A DNA stretch of 64,000 nucleotides, taken from Mycobacterium sp. Marseille-P9652. Its GTDB lineage: Bacteria > Actinomycetota > Actinomycetes > Mycobacteriales > Mycobacteriaceae. The first letter of the stretch is position 1; each line of letters starts with the position of its first letter. The position numbers and the translations under genes were made by a program. Location of the stretch: NCBI RefSeq assembly GCF_902652685.1, contig NZ_CACRUY010000001.1:124001-188000 (forward strand). Direction: 5' to 3'. The notes under the pieces were generated by a model. The model had not been told where the DNA came from. It did not search any database and was given only the letters and a program-made list of their open reading frames with translations. Below, one piece after another: positions 37,301 through 45,829 of this stretch.

Positions 37301-37504
37301 CTGCTTGGCGATGTCCCCAGAGCCTGGCTTCACGACCTTCGCCAGCTGTTCGGGCTGGGTGTCGGCCAGCCAGCCGAGGACGTCTTCTGGGAATAGGGCA
37401 CGTTCGCGGTCGTAGCCGTCGTCATTGGGCGAGTAGAACCAGCCGTGAGCGGCGAGGTATTCGGCGAGTTCCTTTTCAAACTCGATCTCATTGTGCTGCG
37501 CCAC
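34379..37504 (-). CDS. hsdR: Type I restriction enzyme R subunit
   Basis: A 1,041-residue HsdR. The N-terminal nuclease has the PD-(D/E)xK pattern SVDLVFFVNG to AELKT (near residues 145-165). The SF2 helicase follows with Walker A HSAGSGKTDS (near 322), the DEAH box IADEAHSS (near 437), YFAFTATPKAK and later TGFDQPLL and LSRLNR. It translocates DNA and cuts unmodified sites together with HsdM and HsdS. GTG 37504 lies one base after the hsdS stop. The frame is complete and shows no lesions. Confidence 0.93.
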   Translation of the reverse strand: MAQHNEIEFEKELAEYLAAHGWFYSPNDDGYDRERALFPEDVLGWLADTQPEQLAKVVKPGSGDIAKQQAQLFDRIAKVLDTPLDNGGGTLSLLRKGFSHLAAKFQMCVFKPESTLNEKRNAHYAAVRVRVVRQVHFSTADRRSVDLVFFVNGLPVATAELKTYFTQTVSEAITQYKTSRLPKDPATGAVQPLFVSGARALVHFAVSNDEVWMTTKLSDDTTHFLPFNRGAEDGGAGNPLNPNGSKSAYLWERVLQRDAWLNILGRLMYIKHESSTDPISGKTTKSSSLRFPRFHQWEAVTELTAAVTAEGVGKRYLVQHSAGSGKTDSIAWTAHRMARLQVNNHKVFDSVIVVTDRNVLDAQLQDAIKQIDNDQGIVVAIDRDEDAKAGGESKSKSGLLAKALIEGKLIIVVTIQTFPFAMAEIRKNKGLKGKTFAVIADEAHSSQSGQIAGKLKAVLTAEELREMEEGGEIDVEAVLAAEATERAESANISYFAFTATPKAKTLELFGRKPTPDEAPLPFHVYTMKQAIEEGYILDVLTGYHSFKLAFQVGQNAAGGEVDQAQATKEVMRWVKLNPQTITQKAAIIVEHFRENVAHLLDGHAKAMVVTDSRKAAVRYKLAIDAFIAQKGYGYGTLVAFSGTVHDPESGPDDFTESTMNPGVHDLRTSFRGDQYKVMIVANKFQTGFDQPLLCAMYVDRILSGVTAVQTLSRLNRTYRTPSGVQKTATMTQVVDFVNEPEEIRKAFEPYFTDAFLETETDPNLVHDLAAKLDTAGIYTEAEIDQCAKAFVTNKGNNALAAAVDPGKKRFAERYQAALIDNGGEGDKAALAELDMFRKDVGSFVRLYDFMSQIIDYGDPALEKKQIYLRNLERVIQPDNYTAPIDLSDVVLKQVKQIDRGRIDISLGMRVGLSGITAAGSGEKRDPKMVAFQQVLDRLNDLFGSEDFTEPQKVSFLEALLRTLLDDHALVQQAKVNSAKQFVESPDFDDAVTGAVADNQGAHEKMSDYFFTNAPGRAHLITDIAKWFHQVVADQAGKVGLQ

Positions 37505-37505
37505 G

Positions 37506-38726
37506 TTAGGCCGCTTCCCGCACGTCGACCTGTCCCGTCACGGCGGCTATGATCAGCGCTGACCGCCGTTCCACGGCGAGTTCGATGAACTTTTCGGTCT
37601 CGGCGATCAAGGTGTCGATTTTGGCGGTCTCCTTGCGAACCTCGGCCACTACATCTCGCTGTACGTCGGCCGCAGGGAGTGCGACGGGTACACGCGCAAA
37701 GGTCGCCCAATTGCGGAAATCGACGCTCCGTTGCCTCACATTCGGAGCTTGGGTCGCCAGATAGCCACTAACGCCGAGGTAGCGGAGAAGCATCGCAAGG
37801 TAGACCGGATCGTCGTCGCTGACCACCTCGCACACGTGGTAAACGGGAGTGGCGTTGCCATGACTGTCAGAAATTCCCACCGCCCCAGCGAATCCGTCAA
37901 GAGCATGGAACACGAGGTCACCGACGCGGACTTCCTGGTAGCCCTGCTCGGTGTCGGAGAACGTGTACCCCTCATCCCGTTTATTCGACCGGAGGGTTAC
38001 CGAGCCATCGCGATACGCAGTAACAACGCCGAGTCCTTGGATTGCCGGGCGCGCAAGAGGACGGATTACTCTGCGCAAGGTGGTTTCCCGCTTTCCGCTG
38101 CGGGAGTAGAAGTGCCGATCTCCGATCGCCGCCCGCCGTTCTCGCAGCATCTCGATTAGTCGTTGCTGCTCGCCTATCAGTGTGTCGATCTGGAGCGTCT
38201 CTCGGTCAAGGTAGTTCGCAATCTCTCGCTGCTCCGGCAGGGCTGGGATTGGAATAGGGAGCGCTCGTAGCACGTCACGGGATAGTGACGGGAGTGTGGC
38301 CGTCCGGTTGTTCGCTTCGATAAAGCCGCTCGCGAGACACGCCTTCAGGCAGTAGATGAGAAAGCCAGGCCGTACCGAGCCCCGGCCGCGGACTCGGGCG
38401 ACGTGGTTCTGGAACCCCCATCCGGGCATGTCTTCGGCGAGAAGATAGCTGCGACCGTAGCCTGCCCCTCCTTCGACCACGACGATGTCACCCTTACGGA
38501 GGTCGTACTGAGCGAGTTCGGCTTCGGTGAACGCCATCGTCTTGGTTTCGTCGAGGACGAGGTGTTCCGGCTGGATTGAACCGGCAGCCAGATAGGGAGC
38601 CTGGGTTTCGCCAGCTGAGTGTTTGGAGCCGTTCAACATCTTGCCGAGCACAACATCGAAGTAGTATCCGAGAGGCGCGGCCCTCCAAGAGCTGGGCAGG
38701 TCCCCGAACCAGTCGCTCCGGCTCAC
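37506..38726 (-). CDS. hsdS: Type I restriction enzyme specificity subunit
   Basis: A 406-residue HsdS with two target-recognition domains. The first runs from DWFGDLPSSWR to about residue 160 and is closed by the conserved PALPEQREIANYLDRETLQID; the second covers about 215-360 and ends at AEVRKETAKIDTLIAETEKF. The two long helices after each domain are the spacers that bind HsdM. Target sequence cannot be read from the protein. GTG 38726 overlaps the hsdM stop (GTGA), so the genes are coupled. Confidence 0.92.
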   Translation of the reverse strand: MSRSDWFGDLPSSWRAAPLGYYFDVVLGKMLNGSKHSAGETQAPYLAAGSIQPEHLVLDETKTMAFTEAELAQYDLRKGDIVVVEGGAGYGRSYLLAEDMPGWGFQNHVARVRGRGSVRPGFLIYCLKACLASGFIEANNRTATLPSLSRDVLRALPIPIPALPEQREIANYLDRETLQIDTLIGEQQRLIEMLRERRAAIGDRHFYSRSGKRETTLRRVIRPLARPAIQGLGVVTAYRDGSVTLRSNKRDEGYTFSDTEQGYQEVRVGDLVFHALDGFAGAVGISDSHGNATPVYHVCEVVSDDDPVYLAMLLRYLGVSGYLATQAPNVRQRSVDFRNWATFARVPVALPAADVQRDVVAEVRKETAKIDTLIAETEKFIELAVERRSALIIAAVTGQVDVREAA

Positions 38727-40459
38727 TTCTCCACCTCCCGTAGCAATTCCAAGATCTTTGCGACCTGCTTCTCCAGGTCCGCGTCGATTTCGGCGAGCGG
38801 CCGGGGCGGGACGTACTTGTAGAAGTGGCGGGTAAAAGGAATCTCATACCCAACTTTTGTCTTCGCGGCGTCGACCCAGGCGTCGGCGACGTGCGGACGC
38901 ACCTCGGCTTCGAAGTACGCCTTGATCGTCGATGTCCGGCCCGCGTCACCCTCGGTGTTGCCGCCGTAGGTGAAAGGCACGTTCTCGGTGTCGCGCTTCT
39001 TCGCGTCCGGTTTCGGGTTGCCTTTACGGTCGGTCATCGGCTTCCCGTCCTCGTCGAGTAGCGCCCGTTCGACGGTAATGGTCCAGTAAGCGAAGTCGTT
39101 GACGGTGAACACTTTCGAGAAGTCGGAGTCGGCCTCTTCGAACGCGTCGTAGAGCGCGAGGATGCGCTCGCGGGACGCGGTGTCGACCTCGCGGTTTTTC
39201 GCACCGAGGTTCTTGCGAAGCTTTGTCCAGAACGACGTCGCGTCGATCAACTGGACCTTGCCGACGCGCTCAGGGCGCTTGGTGTTGTCCAGGACCCAGA
39301 TGTAGGTGGCTATGCCGGTGTTGAAGAACATGTTCGTCGGCAGCGCAATGATGGTTTCCACCAGATCCGACTCGAGCAACCATTGACGGATCTTCGACGG
39401 GCCGGATTCGGCGGCGCCGTTGAACAGTGGCGAGCCGTTCAACACGATGCCGCCTCGACCGCCGCCTTCGTGAGCAGGTCGCATCTTGTGCGCGAGGTGA
39501 CACAGAAACAGCATCTGGCCGTCACCGATCGAAGGCAGACCGTGTGAGAACCTAGAACCGGTGGCGAGCGCTTCCTTCTCGACGGCCCCGTGCGAGGCCT
39601 TCCAGTCAAAACCGTACGGTGGGTTGGACATACAGAAATCGAAGGTGCGGTCCCAGAACTGGTCGTCGGCCAAGGTGTCGCCCAGGCGGATGTTGCCAGC
39701 GTCCTGACCCTTGGCGATCATGTCGGACTTGCAGATCGCGTACGACTGGTCGTTGATCTCCTGCCCGTACAAGCGCAGCCGGGCGTCCGGATTGCGTTCC
39801 AGCAACCGCTCCTCGGCGACCGAAAGCATGCCGCCCGTGCCGGCCGTGGGGTCGTAGATCGTTCGGACGGTGCCGGGTTCGAGCAGGGCCTTATTGTCCT
39901 CCGCGAACAGGAGATCGACCATGAGTCGGATCGCGTCACGCGGCGTGTAATGTTCGCCTGCTTCCTCGTTGGAGGCCTCAGCGAACTTATAGATCAGGTG
40001 CTCGAACAGGTCTCCCATCTCGGCGTTGGGCACCGTGTCGGGGTGCAGGTCCACCTCGGAGAACTTCGACGTCACCAGGTACAGCCGGTTCTTCTCGTCC
40101 AGCGTCGCCAGCTCGTTCTCGAACTTGAACCGCTCGAAAACGTCGATGTTGGCCGAGAACCCGGTGATGTAGTCCATCAGGTTCGCCCGCAGGCCCTCGG
40201 GATCCTCCAGCAGCCGCGCGAAGTCAAAGTGGCTGGTGTTGTAGAAGGAAAGCCCCGTCTTGCGCTTAACCTGTACGTCCAGCGCTCCCCCGACGTACTT
40301 CGCGGCCAGCGTTCGCACCTCGTCGCGAGTGGGTTCGAGGACGCAGTCGAGGCGTCGGAGGATCGTGAACGGCAGAATAACCCCGCCGTACTGGTGCGGC
40401 TTGTACACGCCGCGCAGCTGGTCGGCGATCCCCCACACGAAGTTGCCTAGCTTGCTCAA
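38723..40459 (-). CDS. hsdM: Type I restriction enzyme M subunit (N6-adenine methyltransferase)
   Basis: A 578-residue HsdM. The N-terminus SKLGNFVWGIADQLRGVYKP is the family helical domain. AdoMet motif YDPTAGTGGML lies near residue 205 and the catalytic motif SNPPYGFDWK near 275, both intact. TTG 40459 is chosen: AGAGGGAG sits about six bases upstream and the family N-terminus starts here; a longer frame to 40513 reads unlike HsdM. First gene of the operon hsdM-hsdS-hsdR-methyltransferase-like. Promoter presumably in 40460-40670, shared with the divergent DUF488 gene. Confidence 0.93.
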   Translation of the reverse strand: MSKLGNFVWGIADQLRGVYKPHQYGGVILPFTILRRLDCVLEPTRDEVRTLAAKYVGGALDVQVKRKTGLSFYNTSHFDFARLLEDPEGLRANLMDYITGFSANIDVFERFKFENELATLDEKNRLYLVTSKFSEVDLHPDTVPNAEMGDLFEHLIYKFAEASNEEAGEHYTPRDAIRLMVDLLFAEDNKALLEPGTVRTIYDPTAGTGGMLSVAEERLLERNPDARLRLYGQEINDQSYAICKSDMIAKGQDAGNIRLGDTLADDQFWDRTFDFCMSNPPYGFDWKASHGAVEKEALATGSRFSHGLPSIGDGQMLFLCHLAHKMRPAHEGGGRGGIVLNGSPLFNGAAESGPSKIRQWLLESDLVETIIALPTNMFFNTGIATYIWVLDNTKRPERVGKVQLIDATSFWTKLRKNLGAKNREVDTASRERILALYDAFEEADSDFSKVFTVNDFAYWTITVERALLDEDGKPMTDRKGNPKPDAKKRDTENVPFTYGGNTEGDAGRTSTIKAYFEAEVRPHVADAWVDAAKTKVGYEIPFTRHFYKYVPPRPLAEIDADLEKQVAKILELLREVEK

Positions 40460-40670
40460 ACCCGTGCTCCCTCTGGCCGTCCCGCATTCAGGCCTGGCAC
40501 GCACTCTAGCCACAGCAGGCCAGGTTTACGGCGGCGTTGGCGAGGCCGTCATGTTTCGGACGGGAACCACCGCGAAACTTGCGTGCGGTAATCCTGCGAC
40601 GTGTCGACCAAGACTCCTGAGGCTTGGTCACGGTCGCGTTGCGGCGCCGGGGGTTCCGGCACCCCACTCT

Positions 40671-41168
40671 ATGGACAGTGCACGATTAAGGCCCATGGGA
40701 CGCTCCGACATCACCGACCCGTACGAAGCCGCCCAAGGGACCGTGGTGAGCATCGGCTACGAGGGCAGAACCGTCGGTGATCTCGTTGCCCAGTTGCTCA
40801 ATCAGCGTGTGCGCGTGCTGGTGGACGTGCGCCTGACCCCGCTGAGCCGCAAGCCCGGACTGTCGAAGAGAAAGCTGTCCGAGGCGCTGGCCGCCGTGGG
40901 CATCGGCTACGTGCATCACCGCGCACTCGGCAATCCGAAGGACAACCGCGCCGGATTCCGCGCCGGCGAGCCGTGGTCCCGCGCCCGGTACCGCGACGTC
41001 CTCGAGACCGCCGCGGCGACTAACGCGCTGGCCAAGGTGTCCGAGCTACTCGACGATGGCGTCGTGGCGCTGCTGTGCTTCGAGTACGACCACGCCGCGT
41101 GCCACCGCGACCTCGTCGTGCGCAGGCTCCTTGAAGCCAGGCCCACGGCCGACGTGGTGCACATCTAG
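40671..41168 (+). CDS. DUF488 family protein
   Basis: A 165-residue protein starting at ATG 40671 or ATG 40695. Family signatures: VVSIGYEGRTVGDLV, VDVRLTPLSRKPGLSK, YVHHRALGNPK and the end CFEYDHAACHRDLV with the conserved Cys-His. DUF488 proteins are small soluble proteins of unknown function often found beside restriction genes; here it diverges from hsdM. Its stop overlaps the end of a decayed gene on the other strand. Confidence 0.82.
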   Translation: MDSARLRPMGRSDITDPYEAAQGTVVSIGYEGRTVGDLVAQLLNQRVRVLVDVRLTPLSRKPGLSKRKLSEALAAVGIGYVHHRALGNPKDNRAGFRAGEPWSRARYRDVLETAAATNALAKVSELLDDGVVALLCFEYDHAACHRDLVVRRLLEARPTADVVHI

Positions 41169-41395
41169 AACAAGGCGTTCTCGAACTTGGGACGCCAGAC
41201 GCCGAGGGCGGAGAACGACCGGCGACGGCGGTTCTGATTGCCGACATAGAAATGCACGTCGTTGTCCGCCGACAGAATCTAGTCGCGCCACTTTTTGAGC
41301 ATCGCCTCCCGGGCGCCGTCAGCGCCGTACTCGCGCAACCACTTCCGACCGCCCTGCCCGGCCTCCCAGTCGAGCACCTTCTGGTCGTGTCCACT
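41165..41395 (-). pseudogene. C-terminal fragment of a DUF488-linked protein, with in-frame amber
   Basis: The minus strand reads KVLDWEAGQGGRKWLREYGADG, then MLKKWRD, a TAG at 41279-41281, and continues in the same frame with SADNDVHFYVGNQNRRRR, then SFSALGVWRPKF to a final stop at 41165. The residues on both sides of the TAG look like one conserved domain, so the stop is probably a mutation. Upstream of about 41395 the frame loses any protein character, so the gene is also truncated at its 5' end. Confidence 0.55.
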
Positions 41396-41516
41396 GCCTG
41401 CCCCTAAAGGCGCAGTGGGCAAAGTTAACGGTCGTCGTGGTCGTATCTGACGAAGTCGATCGAGGTCACCACGCAAGGTGCCTAATGGTCCCGAGCACCT
41501 ACCCCCACGCGGCGAG

Positions 41517-42560
41517 TTACTGCAACCGAGGCGGTATGGGGTTGTCGGTGAGATGCTTTCGGACGACGTCGAGGGCGTTAAGTCCATAATCCGGTCCCGG
41601 CGAGGCTGGGTAGGTCAAGCGCAGTGCGCGCTTATCTTCGCGTCGGCTGTCGGGAATCCTGCCACGGGTGCGGTCGTCGGGGTCGTATATCTCAATCAGG
41701 CCGAACTCGCACAATTCATGCACAGAACCATAGGCCTCGTGGGCCAGGCCGTAGTAGCTCCACTTGAGCTTGTCGGGGATGGCGATGCCGTCTTCGGGCT
41801 CAGATTTCCTCCTACCGCGTCGGAGCCGTCGAGTGTGTTCCATGATGACGAGCAACGTCGCCATTTCCTCGGGCGTCAAAACCAGATGCCAACCCGCGCG
41901 GAAGAACCCCGCGGGAAGCACGACCGTGTTTGTCGTGGAGGCGCCCGGGACGCTGTAGGGGCGGCGAAACCCGTCGTCGCTGTTGAGACGGAACCCGTGG
42001 TATCGGCGAGGGCTGCCAGCGTCTGCGACTGTGACGAGGCCCAGTCGGTCGAGCGTCTTGAGAGCGCGGGTGACCCGGAGATTCAGTTCGCGGGTGTCCA
42101 CACCGCGCGTTCGCAGTCCGCACAGGTCGGCCCATCCGTCGCGGACCACGTTATGGTGGCGGTTTTCAACCAAGTCGCCGGATTCGAACTCTTGGTGGGC
42201 GACATAGATGCCAGTGAGATAGGCCTGTTGAGCGTTACCTGGCCGATTGATGAGTCTGGTATTGGGCGGGCGGGTGGCCGCGTCGGCCTCGCGTCGCGCG
42301 AGTGGTGTGCCCGCTTCGCGGGCTGCGCGGGGTTTTTCCAGTCGGATGAAGCCACTGCGGATGCGGATATCCGGATGGTCTCCGGTATCGAGAGATTGAT
42401 AAAGGTCTACGGCGGCGTTGATGCCGTATTCGCGAGCGCCAAGGTCTTTCAGCCGCTTCTGCCTGATGGCTTCGGCCTTGGCCACCGCCCTCCTATCGTC
42501 TTCCTCCCTCTTCCTCAGAAGCGCGACTTCTGCGACAGCCCGATCGAAACCTTCCGTCAC
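41517..42560 (-). CDS. Hypothetical protein with possible winged-helix region
   Basis: A 347-residue soluble protein. The N-terminal 50 residues are a charged helix (LLRKREEDDRRAVAKAEAIRQ); the centre has RVTRALKTLDRLGLVTVADAG, the usual shape of a winged helix-turn-helix, followed by LPAGFFRAGWHLVLTPEEMA and a helical end. It could be a replication or copy-control protein given its place after the primase/RepA block, but no family was recognised. GTG 42560; weak ribosome binding site. It runs the same way as the replication block. Confidence 0.6.
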   Translation of the reverse strand: MTEGFDRAVAEVALLRKREEDDRRAVAKAEAIRQKRLKDLGAREYGINAAVDLYQSLDTGDHPDIRIRSGFIRLEKPRAAREAGTPLARREADAATRPPNTRLINRPGNAQQAYLTGIYVAHQEFESGDLVENRHHNVVRDGWADLCGLRTRGVDTRELNLRVTRALKTLDRLGLVTVADAGSPRRYHGFRLNSDDGFRRPYSVPGASTTNTVVLPAGFFRAGWHLVLTPEEMATLLVIMEHTRRLRRGRRKSEPEDGIAIPDKLKWSYYGLAHEAYGSVHELCEFGLIEIYDPDDRTRGRIPDSRREDKRALRLTYPASPGPDYGLNALDVVRKHLTDNPIPPRLQ

Positions 42561-42737
42561 GGCGTGTCCAGAATGTCCAAAAAGTCGTGGGTTGTTCCCA
42601 GCGGGGTATCTCCTGGCGGCATATAGGTCATAGCTCTATAACTAAGTCTACGTCCCGCCAGCGGCTACCCGATATACCGCTAGGAGCAACCCGGATGCTG
42701 CGCGACATCGAGGTTGCCCCCGTCGCAGGATGTGGCC

Positions 42738-42929
42738 ATGACCAACCGCAAAGCCAGCAAAGGCGAGCTGGAACGGGTCGCCGCACGCGGCTGGCTTTTC
42801 ACATTGCGATATGCCCTGCTATTGCAGGCGAGCACGCCGTCCACGCGGCTGGGCAAGTGGGCCACAGCGCTGGTCTCGGCCATAGGGTCCAGCCTCATGA
42901 GCATTGCGGCAGCGCGAGGTTTTCGGTAG
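42738..42929 (+). CDS. Small hypothetical protein
   Basis: A 63-residue frame, MTNRKASKGELERVAARGW at the start and a helical, mildly hydrophobic remainder. AGGA lies about eight bases before ATG 42738. It is the only rightward frame between the leftward replication genes. Composition is natural for the organism, but no homologue comes to mind. Confidence 0.35.
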   Translation: MTNRKASKGELERVAARGWLFTLRYALLLQASTPSTRLGKWATALVSAIGSSLMSIAAARGFR

Positions 42930-43249
42930 CGCGGGCCAATCCCCTGGTCACACTGATGTGAGCAAGTGACATGGCGGGCGGTGGTTGCGATCCCGGCCGG
43001 CCGCGGGCCCGGGGGCCAGCGTCACCGATATCACCAGGCGGGGAATCGATCGAAAGCGAGGCAGGGTTGTCCCGAGTAGGTTCACTACCACTGCTGACTG
43101 AGTGACTGCGCCCCTAAGGGGCGCAATCGTTGCACTCAGTCCTGGCCGGGTAGGAGCGATGATCCGGGTGCGCGCACTCGGTGGATGCACTCAGTGCTCC
43201 GCCCGCGCGTATTTGCCCTGGTAAATGGGCGTTTGACCGATTGCAGTGG
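42930..43249. repeat. Inverted and direct repeats after the RepA-like gene (43096-43195)
   Basis: A 320-bp non-coding stretch. An outer inverted repeat gactgagtg (43096-43104) / cactcagtc (43133-43141) encloses a second one, tgcgcccc (43107-43114) / ggggcgca (43118-43125). The decamer tgcactcagt occurs at 43131-43140 and again at 43186-43195, and gcactcgg lies between. The large hairpin could end transcription of the replication block; the repeated decamers could also be initiator-binding sites of an origin. Nothing else was seen in 42930-43095. Confidence 0.6.
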
Positions 43250-44485
43250 TCAGTCCGACTCCGCACTCCCTCGCCGATCCTGCGCGCAGTCGGGATGACT
43301 CCCCCGGGCAAGGCCCGTAATCGGTCGTGAGCACACCGAGCACGGGTTCGCCAGGGCGTAGAGGTGGGACTTTCGCGGTCCCGGGGTGCGGGTCAGGGTG
43401 CACTGAAGAACACCTTGCCTCAGCGCCGGGTCGATGGTGCGGGCGTTGCGGCCAAATCTCTTGGCCTCCTTGAGGATGGCGTTCCGGGTCAGCTCGGTGC
43501 CCTCGCCGCTAGCTAGGTGCTCGACCAGGATCTCGATGACCTCGTTGAGCACCTCGTCCTCGTTGGCTCGGCGCGCACGTGCCTGCCGGGTACCGTCCGT
43601 GTAGGTCAACCGCCGGGTGTCGGCGTCGAAGTCCAAGCGACCCTCGGGCACGTCGACGTCACGCCCGTAGGCGGTGAAGTACACGGGCGAGTCGGGTGCG
43701 TCCTTCTCGCGGACCAGCCGCCAAATGGCATCGGGCCAGTCCTGCAGCCGGGAATCGCCCCGGGCTCGTTCGCCCGAGTGGCCCATGTGGTGGACGACGA
43801 CTGCTTCGCCGATGCCGGAATCGGCCAGCAGGGCGTCGAAGGCCACAAGGAACCGGCCGGCATCGTGGTTCTCGTCGAGGCCCAGTGCGTCCAGCACCGG
43901 GCGCAGGCAGTCGAGGATCAGGTAGTCGGCCCCGCGGAGGCGCTCGGCCCACTCCGCCCGCACGTCCTCGTTGAAAATGTTGAAGGCGCCGAGGTGCCCG
44001 CGCATGGTCACCACGTCGACGCGGTCGGCGTTGGTGATGCGCTGATCCCGGAACCAGCGGCGCAAGGTGTTCTCCGCCAGCTCGTCATCGATGAGCACGG
44101 CGCGCCGCGTCTGGGTGGTCACCGGGAACCGGCCCAGGAACGGGTCGCCGTCGGCTAGGGACCGCAGCAGGTTGCCGACCAGGGTGCTCTTGCCCGCCTT
44201 GTATTGGGCCGCCAGCAATACGCGTCCCTGGGCCGGTGCCAGCCGATCGATGCGGTACTCGGCATCGGCATCGGGCTCTGCGAGCAGTTCGGCCAAGCTG
44301 CGAAACGCGGGAAGGGGGGACGGTGGGTGGACCTCCTGGTCGAAAAGCAGCTTTGCCTCGTGTTTGGCGCGCAGTACGCCGAGCTGGTAATCGACGTCTT
44401 CCTTGAAGCTGCCGTCACCGTCCGATCCGCTCCGGTTGGACATCGTCTCGAACTGCGTCTCGCGGCAGGGCCCGGTTACCGCCAT
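43250..44485 (-). CDS. RepA-like AAA ATPase (replicative helicase type)
   Basis: A 411-residue P-loop protein. Walker A QYKAGKSTL lies near residue 97, Walker B YLILDCLRP near 190, and HHMGHSGERARGDS near 235 is the sensor-like motif of RepA/DnaB-type (AAA_25) ATPases. The C-terminus carries a Cys pair, CSVCSRP, and a later Cys. It would unwind or load at the element origin. Its start overlaps the primase stop by 10 bp, so the two are co-translated. Analogous genes sit in phiRv1/phiRv2-type elements. Confidence 0.8.
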   Translation of the reverse strand: MAVTGPCRETQFETMSNRSGSDGDGSFKEDVDYQLGVLRAKHEAKLLFDQEVHPPSPLPAFRSLAELLAEPDADAEYRIDRLAPAQGRVLLAAQYKAGKSTLVGNLLRSLADGDPFLGRFPVTTQTRRAVLIDDELAENTLRRWFRDQRITNADRVDVVTMRGHLGAFNIFNEDVRAEWAERLRGADYLILDCLRPVLDALGLDENHDAGRFLVAFDALLADSGIGEAVVVHHMGHSGERARGDSRLQDWPDAIWRLVREKDAPDSPVYFTAYGRDVDVPEGRLDFDADTRRLTYTDGTRQARARRANEDEVLNEVIEILVEHLASGEGTELTRNAILKEAKRFGRNARTIDPALRQGVLQCTLTRTPGPRKSHLYALANPCSVCSRPITGLARGSHPDCAQDRRGSAESD

Positions 44486-45369
44486 GGTCCCTCCTGGACG
44501 AGGACCGCGGCGATCGCGTCGCAGATCGTGCGCTCGACTTCGTCGGAGCGCAGCCCGGCATCGGCGGCGGCGTCGGCCAGCGCGGCATAGATGGGGTCAT
44601 CTTCGTCGATGAGGCCCTCGTCGGCGGCACGGCAGGCCGCCCAGTACAAGACTGAGTGGCGTTGGCCCTCCGAGGCGTTAGCCACAGTGCGTACCAGGCC
44701 CCGGCACTTCCGCCGGGCTGCGCTGGGGGACAACCGCCTGCCGTGACGCCCGGGGCGATGTCTTGGTGCCCGTTCCGGCCTGGCAGCCAGCTCGCACAGC
44801 CACCGGGGGGCGACGGCGATGTCGGCCAGCGGCTGCTCGAACGTGTAGGGCCTCTCGGTGAGCCCGTGCAGGCTGGGCGGCATGACCACGAAGTTCCGGT
44901 CGTGGCAGAGAATGTCAACGCCGCGGCACAAAGTGCTCCGTACCGGCGCCTCGAAGCCGTCGAACCACAGGTGGCGACCGCCGTCGCCGCGGCCGCTGAT
45001 CGTCGTCAAGGTCTCGGGGAGCGGGCCATGCTCGGCCTCAAACTCGAGCAGCGCGACGTCTCCACCGTGGCGGGGGTCGACATCGAGGACAATCTGGCCT
45101 GGGTGCGGCCTAGCGCCGATCCCGTGGTCGGGATGTTCGGCCCAGTGCCGGTCGGCCCACTCCACGTCGCAGCTGGCGTCGTAGAACCCGTGGCCCATCA
45201 ATCCACATGCTCCGCGGCACTTCCCCTTTTCCCGGCTGTGCCAGGGGTGCGGGCTGGCCAGCGCCGGGGTCTTGCTACATGGGAACAGCGGTATGGTTGC
45301 GAACCCGCACTCGCGGTAGGCGGTGGCCACCTGGCGGTAGTCCTCCCGGTATCGGTAGTGACTAGGCAT
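44476..45369 (-). CDS. Prim-pol domain DNA primase/polymerase
   Basis: A 297-residue protein with a bifunctional primase-polymerase domain: YRECGFATIPLFPCSKTP, VLDVDPRHGGD (catalytic Asp pair), then SGRGDGGRHLWF and VDILCHDRNFVVMPPSLHG. It would make primers for element replication. ATG 45369 follows GGAGGAGGGGAG, a strong site; the frame open to 45474 is only upstream noise. It is overlapped at both ends by neighbouring genes, as in a compact phage-like operon. Confidence 0.88.
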   Translation of the reverse strand: MPSHYRYREDYRQVATAYRECGFATIPLFPCSKTPALASPHPWHSREKGKCRGACGLMGHGFYDASCDVEWADRHWAEHPDHGIGARPHPGQIVLDVDPRHGGDVALLEFEAEHGPLPETLTTISGRGDGGRHLWFDGFEAPVRSTLCRGVDILCHDRNFVVMPPSLHGLTERPYTFEQPLADIAVAPRWLCELAARPERAPRHRPGRHGRRLSPSAARRKCRGLVRTVANASEGQRHSVLYWAACRAADEGLIDEDDPIYAALADAAADAGLRSDEVERTICDAIAAVLVQEGPWR

Positions 45370-45829
45370 GGTCTCCCCTCCTCCTGCTGGCGCGGCGGTC
45401 TTTCTCCGTCCTCCCAGAAGCCCCGGAAATACGCTGAGGCCTATCGCCCTCGGGGTGGGGGGTAAGTGCCTCACCGTCCGTCACGGCGGCTAGGGGGCGC
45501 ACTTCGTACACCCGGAACCAGGCGGTGTCGCCCCCCGCGAGCGAGCCGTTGGGTCGCCTAGACACAGAGCCAAACGCCACCGCGTACTCGGTTAGGTGTG
45601 GGCGCTTAATTTCCGCATTGACCTCGATGATCGTCCCTGTCTTGCCGCGAAATTGCGGCCAGGTGCCCTTGGTCGGGTACCGCGTCTGGTCGCGTTCGAT
45701 GCGGACTCGCTCGCCGACGGTCAGCTCGGAAACGCCTTGCCCGTTCGGGGTGGTGTCATCGCCACCGGGGTGCCTCCGACGTTTGCGAACCGAGTGGCTT
45801 TTCCCAGCGTTCGAGGCGATCGTGGTCAC
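45362..45829 (-). CDS. Hypothetical phage-type protein
   Basis: A 155-residue basic protein. GTG 45829 is chosen because it overlaps the stop of the preceding small gene (GTGA). The middle has GERVRIERDQTRYPTKGTW and FRGKTGTIIEVNAE, which looks like a small SH3/KOW-like beta barrel; the two ends are basic and disordered (VRKRRRHPGG, KDRRASRRRG). Part of the replication operon; function unknown. Confidence 0.6.
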   Translation of the reverse strand: MTTIASNAGKSHSVRKRRRHPGGDDTTPNGQGVSELTVGERVRIERDQTRYPTKGTWPQFRGKTGTIIEVNAEIKRPHLTEYAVAFGSVSRRPNGSLAGGDTAWFRVYEVRPLAAVTDGEALTPHPEGDRPQRISGASGRTEKDRRASRRRGDHA

